From Romanomermis culicivorax (Eukaryota; Nematoda; Enoplea; Mermithida; Mermithidae): DNA of 64,000 nucleotides. Within the stretch, counting starts at the first letter, position 1; the number at the start of each line of letters is the position of its first letter. The notes under the pieces are model-generated. The model was not told the origin of the DNA and did no database searches. It saw only the letters and a program-made list of their open reading frames with translations. The position numbers and the translations under genes were made by a program. This document shows, piece after piece, positions 48,431-59,788 of this stretch. The stretch spans positions 930,001-994,000 of the forward strand of contig CAWUHX010000086.1 of the NCBI GenBank assembly GCA_963922205.1, given 5' to 3'.

Positions 48431-49654
48431 TCATTGATGATACACATTTGTCCCCTGGGAAGAATAACCAGTATCTTGGTAGACATTCTCACCCGTGTTT
48501 GCCGGATTGCACTGCGGACAGGCAGTTGATCGGTGCACTCGCACTTGACGACAATGAGGGCATGGCCTACCACATCGGTCCGTGAGGTGGGCACGTGTAC
48601 GGCAAAAATAACAGCGACCACCGTTAGCGGCGTTGTTACCGGGGGCGGCACCGGTGGGACGCTGGGCCCGGCAGTCGGCGTCGCTATGTGTACACAGTCC
48701 GTGGAAGGAGCACGTTTGAAGGTGTGCTCCCGACGAGCGTCGCCCGGCGGACTGATTTGGTGTCGACGGCTGTGGAGGCGGCGTCTGTTGGATTGGCGCG
48801 GGTGCACGTTGCTGGGCCGTGAGCTTCACTACGTGGGCCGTGAGCCTGGCCATTTCCTGTTTCAAGCGGCGAACCTCATCGGCGGAGGATGACGACGTTG
48901 GAGCGTTGCTCTGACGACCGTTTGCGCTTCTGTTAGGCATATCGGGATTATATCCGGCGTGTTTAGGTTCTGAAGAGAAAACGGCGTTAGATGGAGCAGT
49001 GTACCGGATCTCGTCCCGAAAGATTTGGGATTCTGCGTAACAGGCTGCCTTGAGTGTCTCTTCAAGAGTCGTGAACTCCCTAAACTTGATACTATCTCGG
49101 AGGACCGGCTTCAGTCCCCGCAGAAAGATAGGTTTGATGATAGAATCTCGGACATCCGTCGCGAGATCTGGATACGCTACCCTGGATAGTCTCTTGAGGT
49201 GCTCAAGGTAGACTATCGCGGACTCTGTCGGCTTCTGCAGTCGATCTTGGATCAGCTGCTGATGCAGATCAGAGTCGCGCCCTACCGGAAAATCTCTCCG
49301 TAGAAAAGCCGTAAACTCTTCGTAGCGGGTAGGTATTGGAGTGCTGCTGCTAAAGTCCCGGTAGGAGGCGAGAGCAGGACCCGTGAGGCATGACTCCAGA
49401 AAGGCGATTTTATACGCATGATCCGTTTCGCTTACACCCTGAAGTGTAAAGAAACGAGTAAGATGCGACATAAAATCGGTGATAGACTCACCAAAAGCAC
49501 CGGAGAAGGTGGGAGGGGCCATAAAGCTGGACACGGGAGGGTGCCTCCGACCATTCATGGCCTCTAACTTTTGGTTGAGGGGTCCAAGAGCATTCTCAAA
49601 TGCTGCCTGGACCTTGTTCTCGATCTGTGAAGGGAGATCAGTTTCCGACTTCAT
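48431..49654 (-). CDS. Element C Gag (407 aa)
   Basis: ATG at 49654. The core contains the same region as element A Gag (PPTFSGAFGE..., FLESCLTGPALASY). It is followed by a Gln/Pro linker and Cys/His-rich nucleocapsid fingers, CSFHGLCTHSDADC and further C-x2-C knuckles (CYFC, CPHC). The frame ends at a TGA (48433-48431), after which the same frame stays open into the env-pol region. In element A the equivalent point has no stop. Gag forms the particle and binds RNA; the UGA may be a readthrough signal or a mutation. Confidence 0.88.
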   Translation of the reverse strand: MKSETDLPSQIENKVQAAFENALGPLNQKLEAMNGRRHPPVSSFMAPPTFSGAFGESITDFMSHLTRFFTLQGVSETDHAYKIAFLESCLTGPALASYRDFSSSTPIPTRYEEFTAFLRRDFPVGRDSDLHQQLIQDRLQKPTESAIVYLEHLKRLSRVAYPDLATDVRDSIIKPIFLRGLKPVLRDSIKFREFTTLEETLKAACYAESQIFRDEIRYTAPSNAVFSSEPKHAGYNPDMPNRSANGRQSNAPTSSSSADEVRRLKQEMARLTAHVVKLTAQQRAPAPIQQTPPPQPSTPNQSAGRRSSGAHLQTCSFHGLCTHSDADCRAQRPTGAAPGNNAANGGRCYFCRTRAHLTDRCGRPCPHCRQVRVHRSTACPQCNPANTGENVYQDTGYSSQGTNVYHQ

Positions 49655-51084
49655 GCCCGAGGGTTCGTTTTCCCGTAAGGTGGTTAGAACAGACGTCCTT
49701 GCCCGTGAAGCAATTAAGTCAAATTGAATAGAGAGCGGCTCACTGGTCTGTACAGGCTGGGTACTGAGACGGCAGGAACGACGGGGTGTCTCTATTGTGT
49801 AAAATGAAAGTGAGTACTACTTTTGAATTCGCGGCGAAAGAGCGCGTGAATTCGGAAAAAACGCGTGTGCGACGGCGTTTAAGACGTAAATTTACCTAGC
49901 TTAAGACTAGCGACCACAGAAAGGGAGCTAGAATGGAATAGGATTATAAGATGTAAGATCAGAGTACATCAGGGTGACGCAGAAGGGAATTTATCTGGTC
50001 GCCCGTGATGGACAGAGGCTTGGCCTGAGATATGGGGAATCGATCCCGACCAAAATGTAGAATTTGGGGCCTGGACCCGGCAGTTAGAATAGGTGAAGAG
50101 GACAGCAGATCATGTAGAAAGGAGAGAAGAGGCGGTTTTTTCCTGCCGAGAAATAAGGTGACGGATAAACCCGCTCAGGAGGGATTTTTCCTGGAGGTTC
50201 GACCGCTGTACTAGTTACAAACCTTGGGGCGAGGCGGACTCGTAGCCAGCAAGATCCTACTCATCAGGAGTAGCGCATAAAGTGGCATGAGGTGGAAAAG
50301 GATAGGGGTCAACTGAAAATGAACTTAAGAGGGAGGAATAAATAGGGACAAAACTAATTTACAAACCCAGTTACGCAAAGGGGTCCCGCAGTTACGCAAC
50401 GGGCCTCACTCGCCAGGAGCGATTGCGATCTCTGCATAGTGAGACGGACTATACAGGAGGTTCCGTGCTGGACGACATTCGCAAATAACTTACAGCCGTG
50501 TTCGAAACGGGAGCCCGCATTCCGAACAGAACGGACACTCTCCAGGAGTATTATACACAGCTGGTGGCCGGGTTTGCCGATCACTGAGATGAAGTGAGGT
50601 TCGCAGGTCACACAGTAGAAGAGGGAAGGAGCACGGGTACCAAGGGTGCTATTCTGACACACAATGAAATACTCTGGATGTTTTGAGGGCGCACCCGAAA
50701 ACATCTAAGGGATCACGGGTACAAGGTGTCCCTGATTGAATATGAGTGTAAAGTATGTATCGAGGCGTACTCAATACCTTCGCTGAGGCGGACTCAACGG
50801 TGCCTTTTATTTACATGACTAATAAAGGGTAGACCGCGGAGGCGGACTCTGGGTCAGTGGCGACTCTAGCGCGGGCATCGTTAAGCCAGTTAACGAAGGC
50901 GTTCGAGTGAAAGAAATATGACAGGGGGTCCTATACACTCTAGGCCCAACCGGAGGCTGTGCCGCGGTCCCTTGGGAACCACTACGGCGGGGACACTAAA
51001 GAAGATCTATGTATGACAGCTCGATGAGATGAAAGAGAATAAGTGAATTTAGATAAGAAATTTACAAGAAGATTGCCGAACCCC

Positions 51085-52124
51085 TTGCAGACGTCAGACA
51101 CAGGCAGTACCGACTGCAAATGCCTATCGTCTGCACGAGTCAAGCAACCAACCCAGCTGAGGCCAACTGTAACTCGTTCAAACCTGCAGTTAAAGCTTGA
51201 AAACAGCCACATACTGATCAACAGTGCCGCTACCCGGGCGGACAACCTGATCAGTACGCAGGCTAGTGAGCATCTCAGGTGGTGTATGTATGTGGACTGA
51301 TGTTTCCCAGGCATCAGTCCCCAGACACACACAAACCCTGGGACAAGAGAGGTAGGTGATAGGACCATGCGCCAGCGACCACCTACACCTCAAGTGGAAT
51401 ACTCATAGGGCCGACAGTAACCTGGTGCAGACGTCAGAAGGTAGGGGGTATGGACCAACACATAACCTCGGTGCTGACTGCAGGTGCCTGGGATAAGAGT
51501 ATTCAAGTATCACGTCGCAGTTGCAGGCGCCAGGGGGTGAGTGCCTAAGGCCAGCAAACCCCTGCAGTAGCACGTAATGTTACCGTTGCAGACGTCAGAA
51601 ATAGGATCATGTAACCTCAATTTCTGCTGCGAGAGCATGATACATTGTCATTGCTGACGTCAGCAATAGGGCCCTGAAGCCAGCTATTGGTGTACAGCAA
51701 CACGTGATGGTGCCGTTGCTGACGTCAAAAGGTGGAACCGAGGGTCTGATACCTTAGATCAATGACATGAGATGCAGTTGTTGCAGACGTCAGATGTGGC
51801 ACCCGTAAGACCTGCACATCTTCGAATAGTGACACGGTGCGTCACCATTGCTGACGTCACAGATGGGGTGCAGAGAACCAGCCGAACCTGTTGCAACAAC
51901 GTTGGCTTCACCTGTTGCAGACGTCAGAAGTCATTACTGCTGGAGTGTTAACTTGAACAACAACACGTAGTGTCAGTTGCTGACGTCAGGAGTAGAACCC
52001 GGAGGGCTACCCACCCCTTAAAGCAACAGCAAGTGAAGCGGCTGTTGCAGACGTTAGTGGTTGCATCCGTGAGGCTGAACCACACAACAACAACAACCCG
52101 TAACGTTGTCGTTGCTGACGTCAA
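51085..52124. repeat. array of TTGC(A/T)GACGTCAG motifs with about 65-bp period
   Basis: Eleven copies start at 51085, 51426 (core only), 51586, 51651, 51716, 51781, 51848, 51915, 51977, 52045 and 52112. From 51586 on, the spacing is 65, 65, 65, 67, 67, 62, 68, 67. From 51716 on, TTGCTGACGTCA and TTGCAGACGTCA forms alternate. The core TGACGTCA is the palindromic CRE/ATF site. The sequence between motifs is diverged, so the motif and its spacing seem better kept than the rest. Confidence 0.8.
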
Positions 52125-52257
52125 AGAACATGACCCGTAAAGTCTATGGTCTAGCTGCAACAACCGGAAAGTAGAAGAAACAGACCTTACAGTAAGTAGA
52201 AATGAAGAAGAGAGAAACTTATGTAAGGGTGTCATACTGTAGCGGTGGCATCCGAAA

Positions 52258-52265
<8 letters not shown>

Positions 52266-52304
<39 letters not shown>
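52266..52304. repeat. 39-base poly-T run
   Basis: An uninterrupted T run, which is a poly-A run in the sense strand of element C, inside its leader. It may be a retroposed tail remnant or simple expansion; the length may be affected by sequencing error. Confidence 0.8.
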
Positions 52305-52307
<3 letters not shown>

Positions 52308-52929
52308 ACCACTCAGATGACTAAGGAAGGGAAAACAGGAGGGAAAATAACCAAAGACGTGGGATACGAGAGTTGGACATACGCGTGTTAAATGTGTAAA
52401 CAGTTGGTGGAAATTTTGGGGCCGGAAAAGTGAGCAGTTCCGACAGTTTCCGCCGACAGACAAAATACTGTACACAATTAACAGATCGCAGCCACGTATG
52501 ACGTCCAGGATCATATGTGGAGGGTGTACGGTATCATGGGGTCACGGACCACCAACAGTCAGGAGAGGCTGTAAACCCCTACAGCTGGGATACCAGTACC
52601 CGCGTATGGGTATACTGTAGTTACAGTACGGGGATGGGCACAGGCGTACGGTAATAGCACCACCTGGAGGGCTACAGTATACCACCCAGGATTAGGGGAG
52701 GGGGGGGGGATAGGGGGAGAGAAACAGATAAGGGAATTTACAAGACACATTAAATATGCAGAATGTACAGAATTAATCAGAGGAGAAATACAGAATACTC
52801 GATATATAACTCAACTCTGGGACAAATAACACGACTCTGGGGATAAATAACTCGACTCAGAGGGGAATTTATTACTCATAGGGGATAATACACACGCATG
52901 AGATAGTTATTTACACATATAGATCACAT

Positions 52930-53250
52930 TGAGATCACTCGTAAGGGCGAATCCCGTCTTACAGTAATTAAATTTGATGTTCAGGGATAAATTCCCGACC
53001 TACAGTAGTAACTCTCGGTGGCACGGGAAAAAATTTCCGACTACAGTAATAACACGCGACGTGAGGTGGGGGTATCCGACCTACAGTAGCGGTAATCCGA
53101 AATAAGGGGCATTCCCGACCCATTAGGCAGTAAACCCGAATTTGGGGGGTCTCCGACTTATTGGATGGCTAGTGCCCAATTTTAAGGGGGCTTGTCCGAC
53201 TTAAAATGGGAGTTGACCCGACCTGGAAGTAGATCCGACCCAAGGGTAAA
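52930..53250. repeat. array of (T)CCGAC(C/T)TACAGTA-like units
   Basis: Units such as CCCGACCTACAGTAGTAA, TCCGACTACAGTAATAA, TCCGACCTACAGTAGCGG and shorter TCCGACTTA forms recur every 30-60 bases between the PBS and the rest of the leader. They are diverged and non-coding. They could be RNA structure or packaging-related, which is inference only. Confidence 0.6.
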
Positions 53251-53286
53251 GTTTTACACTTAAGGGCGAGTGCCAGACTTAAGGTC

Positions 53287-53304
53287 GATTTTCCAGCCTC
53301 GCCA
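53287..53304 (-). other. candidate primer-binding site of element C
   Basis: Directly adjoining the 5' LTR on the minus strand, the sequence TGGCGAGGCTGGAAAATC starts with the TGG expected for tRNA CCA pairing. The tRNA is not assigned. Confidence 0.6.
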
Positions 53305-54785
53305 TGTCACATATTGCGCCATCCATGTCACATTTTACGGCATGTCATGTGTATGACATGTGGACTTGGGAGAGCTGGGGAGGTTTGGGTATCTCATCAG
53401 GTAATACCCTGTTTTAGACGTCACATTGATGGTGAACCATATCAGATTGATCCTATTACAGTGAGTAATAGGCTGTGACTCCTGATGGATACTGGCATTT
53501 TCCCCAGGCTTCTCTTGGTTGGCGTTGGGGCCTAACCTGGCAATTGGTGGCTATAGAGAGGTCTATAGTTGGTTCTCTTGGGTTGTCCTTGGGGTCTTGC
53601 TGTAGGGTAATGGACAACGCGGCCAGGCTAGGTGCGACAATCCCCGAGTCCTACTCAGTGAGAGCGGGGACAGGGTCACCCGTAAAATGACCTAAATTAT
53701 GGGACCCGATTATGAACCAGACAGCCCCTTTTAGCCCGAACCTGAGAGGTGGAGGCCCTACTTATCTGTGGAAAACCTTGGGAAACCGACTTAGGAAGGA
53801 TTTCCCAACAAATAACCCACAAATAACAACAATCCCCTGAGAAGACTCACCTAGTCCTGTTTCTCAAGCGATTACGACGCAACGGGCGGCAAGTCCCTGG
53901 ATGCTTTCGGTCTTCTGGCACTGGGAGCGGGGGATGCGATCCTCAAACGTCCTAGGCAGCGAGCGGCGGCGAGCGGCAGCGAGCGGGAGGGAGCGGGAGC
54001 GAGCGGGAGGCGAAACTCCAACGTTTGATTCACGATCCGGGGCGGTCGGACACCTGGCACTGATGGGCAGTGGGGTACTGTAGACGTTAAGCGGCGGACG
54101 CAGTGAACACGGGTAAATTTATGCAAATTTATTGATAGTAAGGCGGCGGACGCACAGGTATATAATAAAATTATGCAAATTTGACGAGGAGGCGGCGGAC
54201 GCGGAGTGACAACTGGACGAAAGCTTGGTGAACCCAAGAATGAGCGAAAAACTAAAGAAACATGTCCTTTTAAGGACATGTTTGGCTACAGCTGCAGCTT
54301 GGGCGGAGTTTCTCGGCGCTCAAGCTAACTTCTGCAGCTAGACGCGATGCAGAAGATGCCTATGAGCACATAGACATTTTTTTCATTCACATGCGTTTAG
54401 CACTGAGGCCGGCTGCAGTGCCTATGCTAAGCATATGAACGTCTTTAGCTAAAACTTCTTAGCTAGTTGTTTTGCGTAACAAAAACGACGCTAATTTTGA
54501 TGATAAGAGGTGCGTGAGCGCACCAAAAATAGCCATGTGCTCCTGGAGCACGACTGGCGGAAGTTTTTAGCTAAAGGGCCTACTGTAGCCCGCGTTTGTA
54601 AAGAAATAAAAATACAACAAAACGAAACATAGAAATGCATGAAAAATATAAAAACGAACGTAAAATGCATGTGTAAAAATGAAATAAACAAAAGCATGAT
54701 CGGGTAATAAACAAAACATGAAAAATAACAAAATGTCGGCATGATCGGAATCACGTGACGTTGGAGGATTGAGCGGCACGTGACA
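53305..54785 (-). repeat. 5' LTR of element C (minus orientation)
   Basis: 1481 bp, matching 38549-40017 apart from roughly two dozen substitutions and a 12-bp indel seen by eye. It contains the same octamers and hairpin. Confidence 0.92.
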
Positions 54786-55095
54786 CTAGATTCAAAAGAA
54801 CATTGGTCATAATAATGGACCTCCACTTGAAGTCATATGTCGACTGAATGGCTTTTATAAGGTCAACTGTAGATTAACTACAATTTTTCTTGATAGCGGA
54901 TGACATGAATTTCATATTGCATTATTGTATGATTTTGTTTTTTTGTTTTGAATTTTGCACCTCCAAAGGCAAGCTATCAATCCATACTTGCACATTTCAT
55001 CAAGTAGGATTTCAAGAACCAGCATATGTTCTATCTAATGGTTCTCCCATACATCAAAAATGGCTTGCATGTTACCATCATGAGCCTCAATAGGG
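54786..55095 (+). pseudogene. degraded copy of the coding segment at 60997-61330
   Basis: From CTAG|ATTCAAAAG onward the sequence parallels 60997-61330. IQK..., ...GF..VN... and a DMNFILHY counterpart of DYNFVLYY can be matched. Then the GAACCAGCA...ATGGTTCTCCC...CATCAAAAATGG block matches GAACCAGCAG...ATGGTTCTCCC...GCCAAAAATGG. Frames shift within it, so it is not intact. The copy starts 4 nt after the LTR of element C, just at an acceptor-like AG. Confidence 0.55.
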
Positions 55096-58000
55096 GTGTG
55101 AGTGGGATTGAAAAACTTGTACCCTTCCAACCCTCATTACCTTAAAGCAATCCTACTCCTGCTACTCTCCTGGTCTTCCCGTTGTGCAGAAATCAAGCAC
55201 AATAATTATCTATTCAGACTTTTCATTTAACTTGATTTATATTAGAATATTTTTTGTAAGATCCATTGAGAGTAAGTACTCCACAGTTGTATACAAATTT
55301 ATTCTCCCAATATAGATTTAAAATCATTCAATCACAACTGCTTATTGAAAGCATTAAAAAACCCCAAACATTTATATACAACAGAATGACCAATTTGTGA
55401 CATAAACACATTGCATTTTGAAACCTTATCAAATAAACAGGGCTGCTAGGCTTTGGTTTTTGCTCTTTGTCTTTTCGATTCTCTAATAAACTAAAGATCA
55501 AAATTGTCTTGGTTTCTGGTTTTTTTGACCTATAGGGTGAAGAGGCTTTAATCAAACCTTAAGGAAGAAACAAATTTAAAAAATGAGGTAAATCATTTAG
55601 AAGCACTTTAGGGCATAGCAGCCTGAAAACCATTTATCCATCCATCTACAAATGGACAGTAAAGATCTTGATAAGCAGAAATTGGCAGAAAAAGTAAAAA
55701 ACCAGATTCAAGTAGTGACAAACAATACATATAAAAAAAGCCAACACAAAAAGTACTGGTCATTTCTTGGAACATCAACTCTAGGTGTTGAAAGTGGGCA
55801 ACAGCTCTGGATCATACTTCTTCTTCACCTCCAGACATTTTCTTTCTGTTTTTTGTTGAAGTATAGTGTTTTTTATGCTGATTGTAAAATATAGTGTTCT
55901 TAATATCTAAAAGAAGCGAAGTGTGTAGAACCTTCCCTTGAATAGAATAACAGTTCAGTATAATTCAAACAAAGCTTACACTCTCTTTAAGCATCATAAG
56001 TCAGGACAGTCACCTTGGCTGTATGATGATGACCAACATGTCCAAGGTGGTTTCATTTTTTCATATCTTCATCATTGTTCCATAGCAGGCTTATGCATCA
56101 AGTTGCTGGGGCTCGATGCACAATCAGGATAACTGGAGAAAATCACTCTGAAATCTGAAAACACTAGGATAAGACATTTTTCAATTAGGCATGAATTAAT
56201 TTGACCAATCATTATTTACATTATTCACTCCGAAATATGAGCATACAACTTGCCCATTTTGAAACTAACAAAAATAATTTTCTACTGTTGATCTTATCAT
56301 TTTGTTGTCCAATGATTTTTCGGAGCTTCAAATAATTGTCTAAGATTGCCTCATCACTTGAACTCAATATTGCTATCATCAGCACTGACTTCGAGTTCCA
56401 CAAATAAATAATGAAGAATTGAGTTATTGGATCAGCATTATCATCCTTAATGTGATTGTCTGAATGAGCTCTTTTTTTATTGGATGCAAATTGAATAACA
56501 CTAATTTATATGCCATTTCAGCTCATGAAGCAGTCAACATGGTAACAAACCAAATAGTATAATACAACACAAAATTATATTCAGAAAAGTTAATATACCC
56601 CCCACATTTTGCTTTTTCCAACAATTCTGTCAACTTTATTGATTATTCATGGATAGGGAATAAACTGCACACACTCCTTATAAGGATAAAGTATAAAGAA
56701 TGAACTGCACACACTCTGATCGCATAATTGGCCTTAGAGAAAAAACTTCTTTAAATTATGCAAAGCAGAGAAATGAGGCTTTTACCATTCATTTTGTGCC
56801 ACCTGTTTCAAGTAGCAAGTTTTCAAATTTTCAATTTGACTGATCAACATATCAATTAAGGGGTTTTTAGTTGAAGCCCCTTGTAATTCCTGATAACATC
56901 AACATGGAGAAATTCCAAAAATCATTTAATGCATTTTAGGTAATAATCCACGAATTATTTTCTGTTCATCATTAAAACGATTTTCTTGCAATACTGTTTA
57001 ATATTTTTGGTGATACCTTAAAGAGATTTGAAAATGAACAAAAAATCAGGCAGAGCAATAGGAAAATTGAGAAATGTTTTTCCCTCTATTACATCATCTG
57101 ATGTAAGTTAGGCTTTGTTCTATGGGTATGGTTTTTGGATTATAAAAGACATTTGTTGAACACTTTCTCAGAATTTTAACAAATATGGCTTGGTGGAAGG
57201 GTTAATTAAATAGTTCTTAAATCTTTAGAGTAAAAGGAACAAGTCACATTGCTTGTCTATATTGTTAGCCTCGAGAATTTTTCGCCTGAATTTGTCACAT
57301 TGTGCACTTCTTTTGCCTTGATTTGTTGATTTTTGTGAATACCTTCATCATGATCAGTTATCTTTAAGTCATTAAATTCATTTAACTAATTGCCCTTATT
57401 AAACTTCATTGCATCCTCATACCCTTTGCTATCCTCAGATGCCAGGTTCCTTGTGTAATGTTCATCAGGTTGATTTATCATTTGTTTGCAATAGATACAA
57501 CGAGGATCACAGCGCATATAACCAGGGGATTTGGAAATTCATGGAATGTTTTTAGATCACATCAATTTTCTTGCTGATATAAGTTTTTTGTTTTGTGTGA
57601 TCAATTCAGATTTGTTTAATTCATCACTGCTATTTGCAAAACAGGGATCCTTAATTGGATCATCCCCACTATCACTAAAAAAGAAGAATCCCTTCTGGCC
57701 ACTGTTTTTCAATTTTATTAGAATCTCACCTAAATGATTCATTTAATGTTCAGCTTTGGTTACTTGGTAAATTTAGGGCCAGTGGCATACCTAGCATTCA
57801 AACGGATTCGAATAATCATGAATTTGTTATGTATAATCACAAATCATTCTTAGGATTCCTCCCATATTGACATACAATCTTCACATGTGTAACTGGTTCA
57901 TATACAATGTTTAAAGAGTTTACATAGTGATATTTAACAAGCCTATTTGAATTGGTAACAAGTTTTTCTCAGCGTGTAACAAGTTTGTCCAATGCAGAAT

Positions 58001-59251
58001 ATATGTAGGAAAAAAACTCATACTCTTGTGTTCATTTCAACCAGAGAAAAATTTGTCTATCAAGTGTTCTCGATACTTTGAAATTTTTTTGAAGTTATGT
58101 AACATCTCTAGATAATACTGTTAAATTGTGTAGGTTATCCATATCAAAATGTTGAATTGTGTAATTAGTTTAGATTGCATGGATGGCTTGTGTCACAAGT
58201 TCATATCATGAATCAACCAAACTTAAAACTTGTTCAACAAGTTCAGACTGATAAGACACTTTTACTTTGACAAGTTTAACAGGTGCATACAGTTGTACAT
58301 ACTTGTGTAAGAGGTTAAGTTGTAGTTAGGGACTTATTAAGTAATGTATAACAAATTAGAATGATCAAAATTGATCTAGATCAATTAAGTAACATGTTTA
58401 ATTGGAACTTTGACACCACAATTGTAATTGTAACAAGCTTAGAAAAATGTGTAACAAGTTTAGAAAAAAGTGTAACAAGTTCTGAAGGGTGTGTAACAGG
58501 TCATAATGATTTGCATCATTTCATGATGTGCCTGTGTAATTAGTTTAGATTATACTCTGAGAGACGATGTAGTCATCATATAAATAACAGAGAAAAAGCA
58601 ATTGTTGGGGGGGGGCCCAAGCTTTGTGGAAGGAGGCTAGAAGCTATGCAACTATATGGGCATTGTGGTTGGACCACCAACTCCAAATTTTTTCTATTAT
58701 GCTGGATGGAGCTTACCATATATAACATGTATCACAGCATGTACTTTATTATATAGTTGAATTTTTTATTTTCCTTGAACGATTTTCATTTGAATCTGTC
58801 ATTCTTTCACCAATGTGTAAACTTCTTACACAAAACTGAATTATATTACATTAATTTTTGTGTACTTTATTTACATATTTTCATATTAGGATTACAGTTT
58901 GGGAATGGAGTGAAATGTATTATTTTCATTTTATGCAATAGTTGTTTATATACAGGAAGAGTTGAAAAAGCACATTTTTGAATTCTCGAATTTTAGGTTG
59001 TTTTCATCAAGCTCCAGAAGTTGTTTCTCCATGAAAAGTTATTTTCGTCTTTTTTCTTCATATGGACCTACCTGGTAGAAGGGTGATCCATTAGAGCTCA
59101 TGAATATTAATGAAGGTTCCTGGGCCTTTTTTGGGCAAAAAAGAAAAGGAGTCATTTTAGTTGAAAAACCTTTTAGTGTGCACTATTTTTGGAGAAGTTT
59201 TTCCTGAAAATGAAGAGATTCAAAAGTTTTGAAGGAACCACAGAAATTAAA
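55096..59251. other. AT-rich stretch without a convincing gene
   Basis: Only short frames (60-80 codons) without motifs are seen, for example 55652-55894. Repeats noticed are two copies of GAACTGCACACACTC-like sequence (about 56664 and 56701), TGTAACAAGTTT motifs (57955-58505) and a G8 run near 58605. Very small introns, as inferred to the right, could hide short exons here. Confidence 0.4.
58426..58505. repeat. short tandem repeat of GTGTAACAAGTTTAGAAAAA units
   Basis: About four imperfect units of 20-24 bp. Isolated copies of GTGTAACAAGTTTG also occur near 57975. Confidence 0.7.
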
Positions 59252-59290
59252 AAGGTAAGTAAGTTCTAGTGTGTGTAATCTGGATAGCCC
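59252..59290 (+). repeat. left terminal inverted repeat
   Basis: 39 bases matching the reverse complement of 63963-64000 except for one extra base (TTCTAG against TTTAG). It includes GTAAGTAAG, which is also a strong splice-donor sequence. Confidence 0.75.
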
Positions 59291-59511
59291 AAACGAACTC
59301 TTTTTTGCCATGTGTCCCCTTGTATTTTGGCAAATTTCATATTTTCTGGATTCCAAATTGCCAATCTCGTCAAAAAACACATGGCCTGAAACAGTTATGC
59401 TTGATCAGCAATTGTCCTAAAAAGCGAGCTCAGGGAAACCATTATATTTCTGTAATCATCATAAATCCTTGACAAATTTGAAAAATTTCATATTTTTCTT
59501 AAAAAACTCAC

Positions 59512-59788
59512 CATGACCACTTTGGTCTACTGGAGATATGTGCCGTCAGCAGCTTCATATCAAAATTGATGAAACACATTTCAGATTTGTCTGAATTTTC
59601 AGTTTGTTTCACCAACCTGGCATGGTAATCTTGATACTCTGGATAGTAGTTGGCTTTTTCTTCCGTTAGCACATGCATGGTTATTTTTGATTTGGCATTC
59701 AAAATTTTTATCATCATATACATGGAACCTTTATAATTAGTCAATTGGACATACTTGAGCTGCAACTTGTATGCCACGTCAGGTATGG
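59512..59788 (-). CDS. possible minus-strand exon, unknown protein
   Basis: Bounded on the minus strand by an acceptor-like AACGCAG and the donor GTGAGT. Open for about 92 codons with a non-repetitive, soluble-looking protein (contains LTEEKANYYPEYQDYHARL). No ATG start lies within it and no family is recognised. It may be an exon of a gene on the opposite strand within the TIR-bounded segment. Confidence 0.3.

Larger units (their letters stand above)
49655..53304 (-). other. 3.65-kb leader of element C
   Basis: The interval between the 5' LTR and the Gag ATG lacks conserved coding motifs. It holds a periodic CTGACGTC-type motif array (51085-52124), a 39-base T run (52266-52304; A run in the transcript) and an array of TCCGACCTACAGTA-like units (about 52930-53250). 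Its length is extreme for a Ty3-type leader and would need splicing or internal initiation for Gag translation. Frames of 110-190 codons in it look fortuitous. Confidence 0.7.
38549..54785 (-). mobile_element. Retroelement C: 16.2-kb Ty3/gypsy-type element with env-like domain (minus strand)
   Basis: Bounded by two LTRs (38549-40017 and 53305-54785; TGTCAC...GTGACA). They differ by roughly two dozen substitutions and a 12-bp indel by eye, so C is older than A and B. Reading on the minus strand the order is 5' LTR, PBS, 3.65-kb leader, Gag, env-like region, two protease-like domains, RT, RNase H, integrase, GPY module and 3' LTR. The organisation parallels element A although the proteins are clearly diverged. 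The flanks do not show a matching target duplication (CTGAG on the left, CTAGA on the right). Confidence 0.92.

Noticed and set aside
51948..52514. 188-codon minus-strand frame in the C leader
   Set aside because: Contains a lysine run from the poly-A tract and a translated repeat array; composition is not protein-like.
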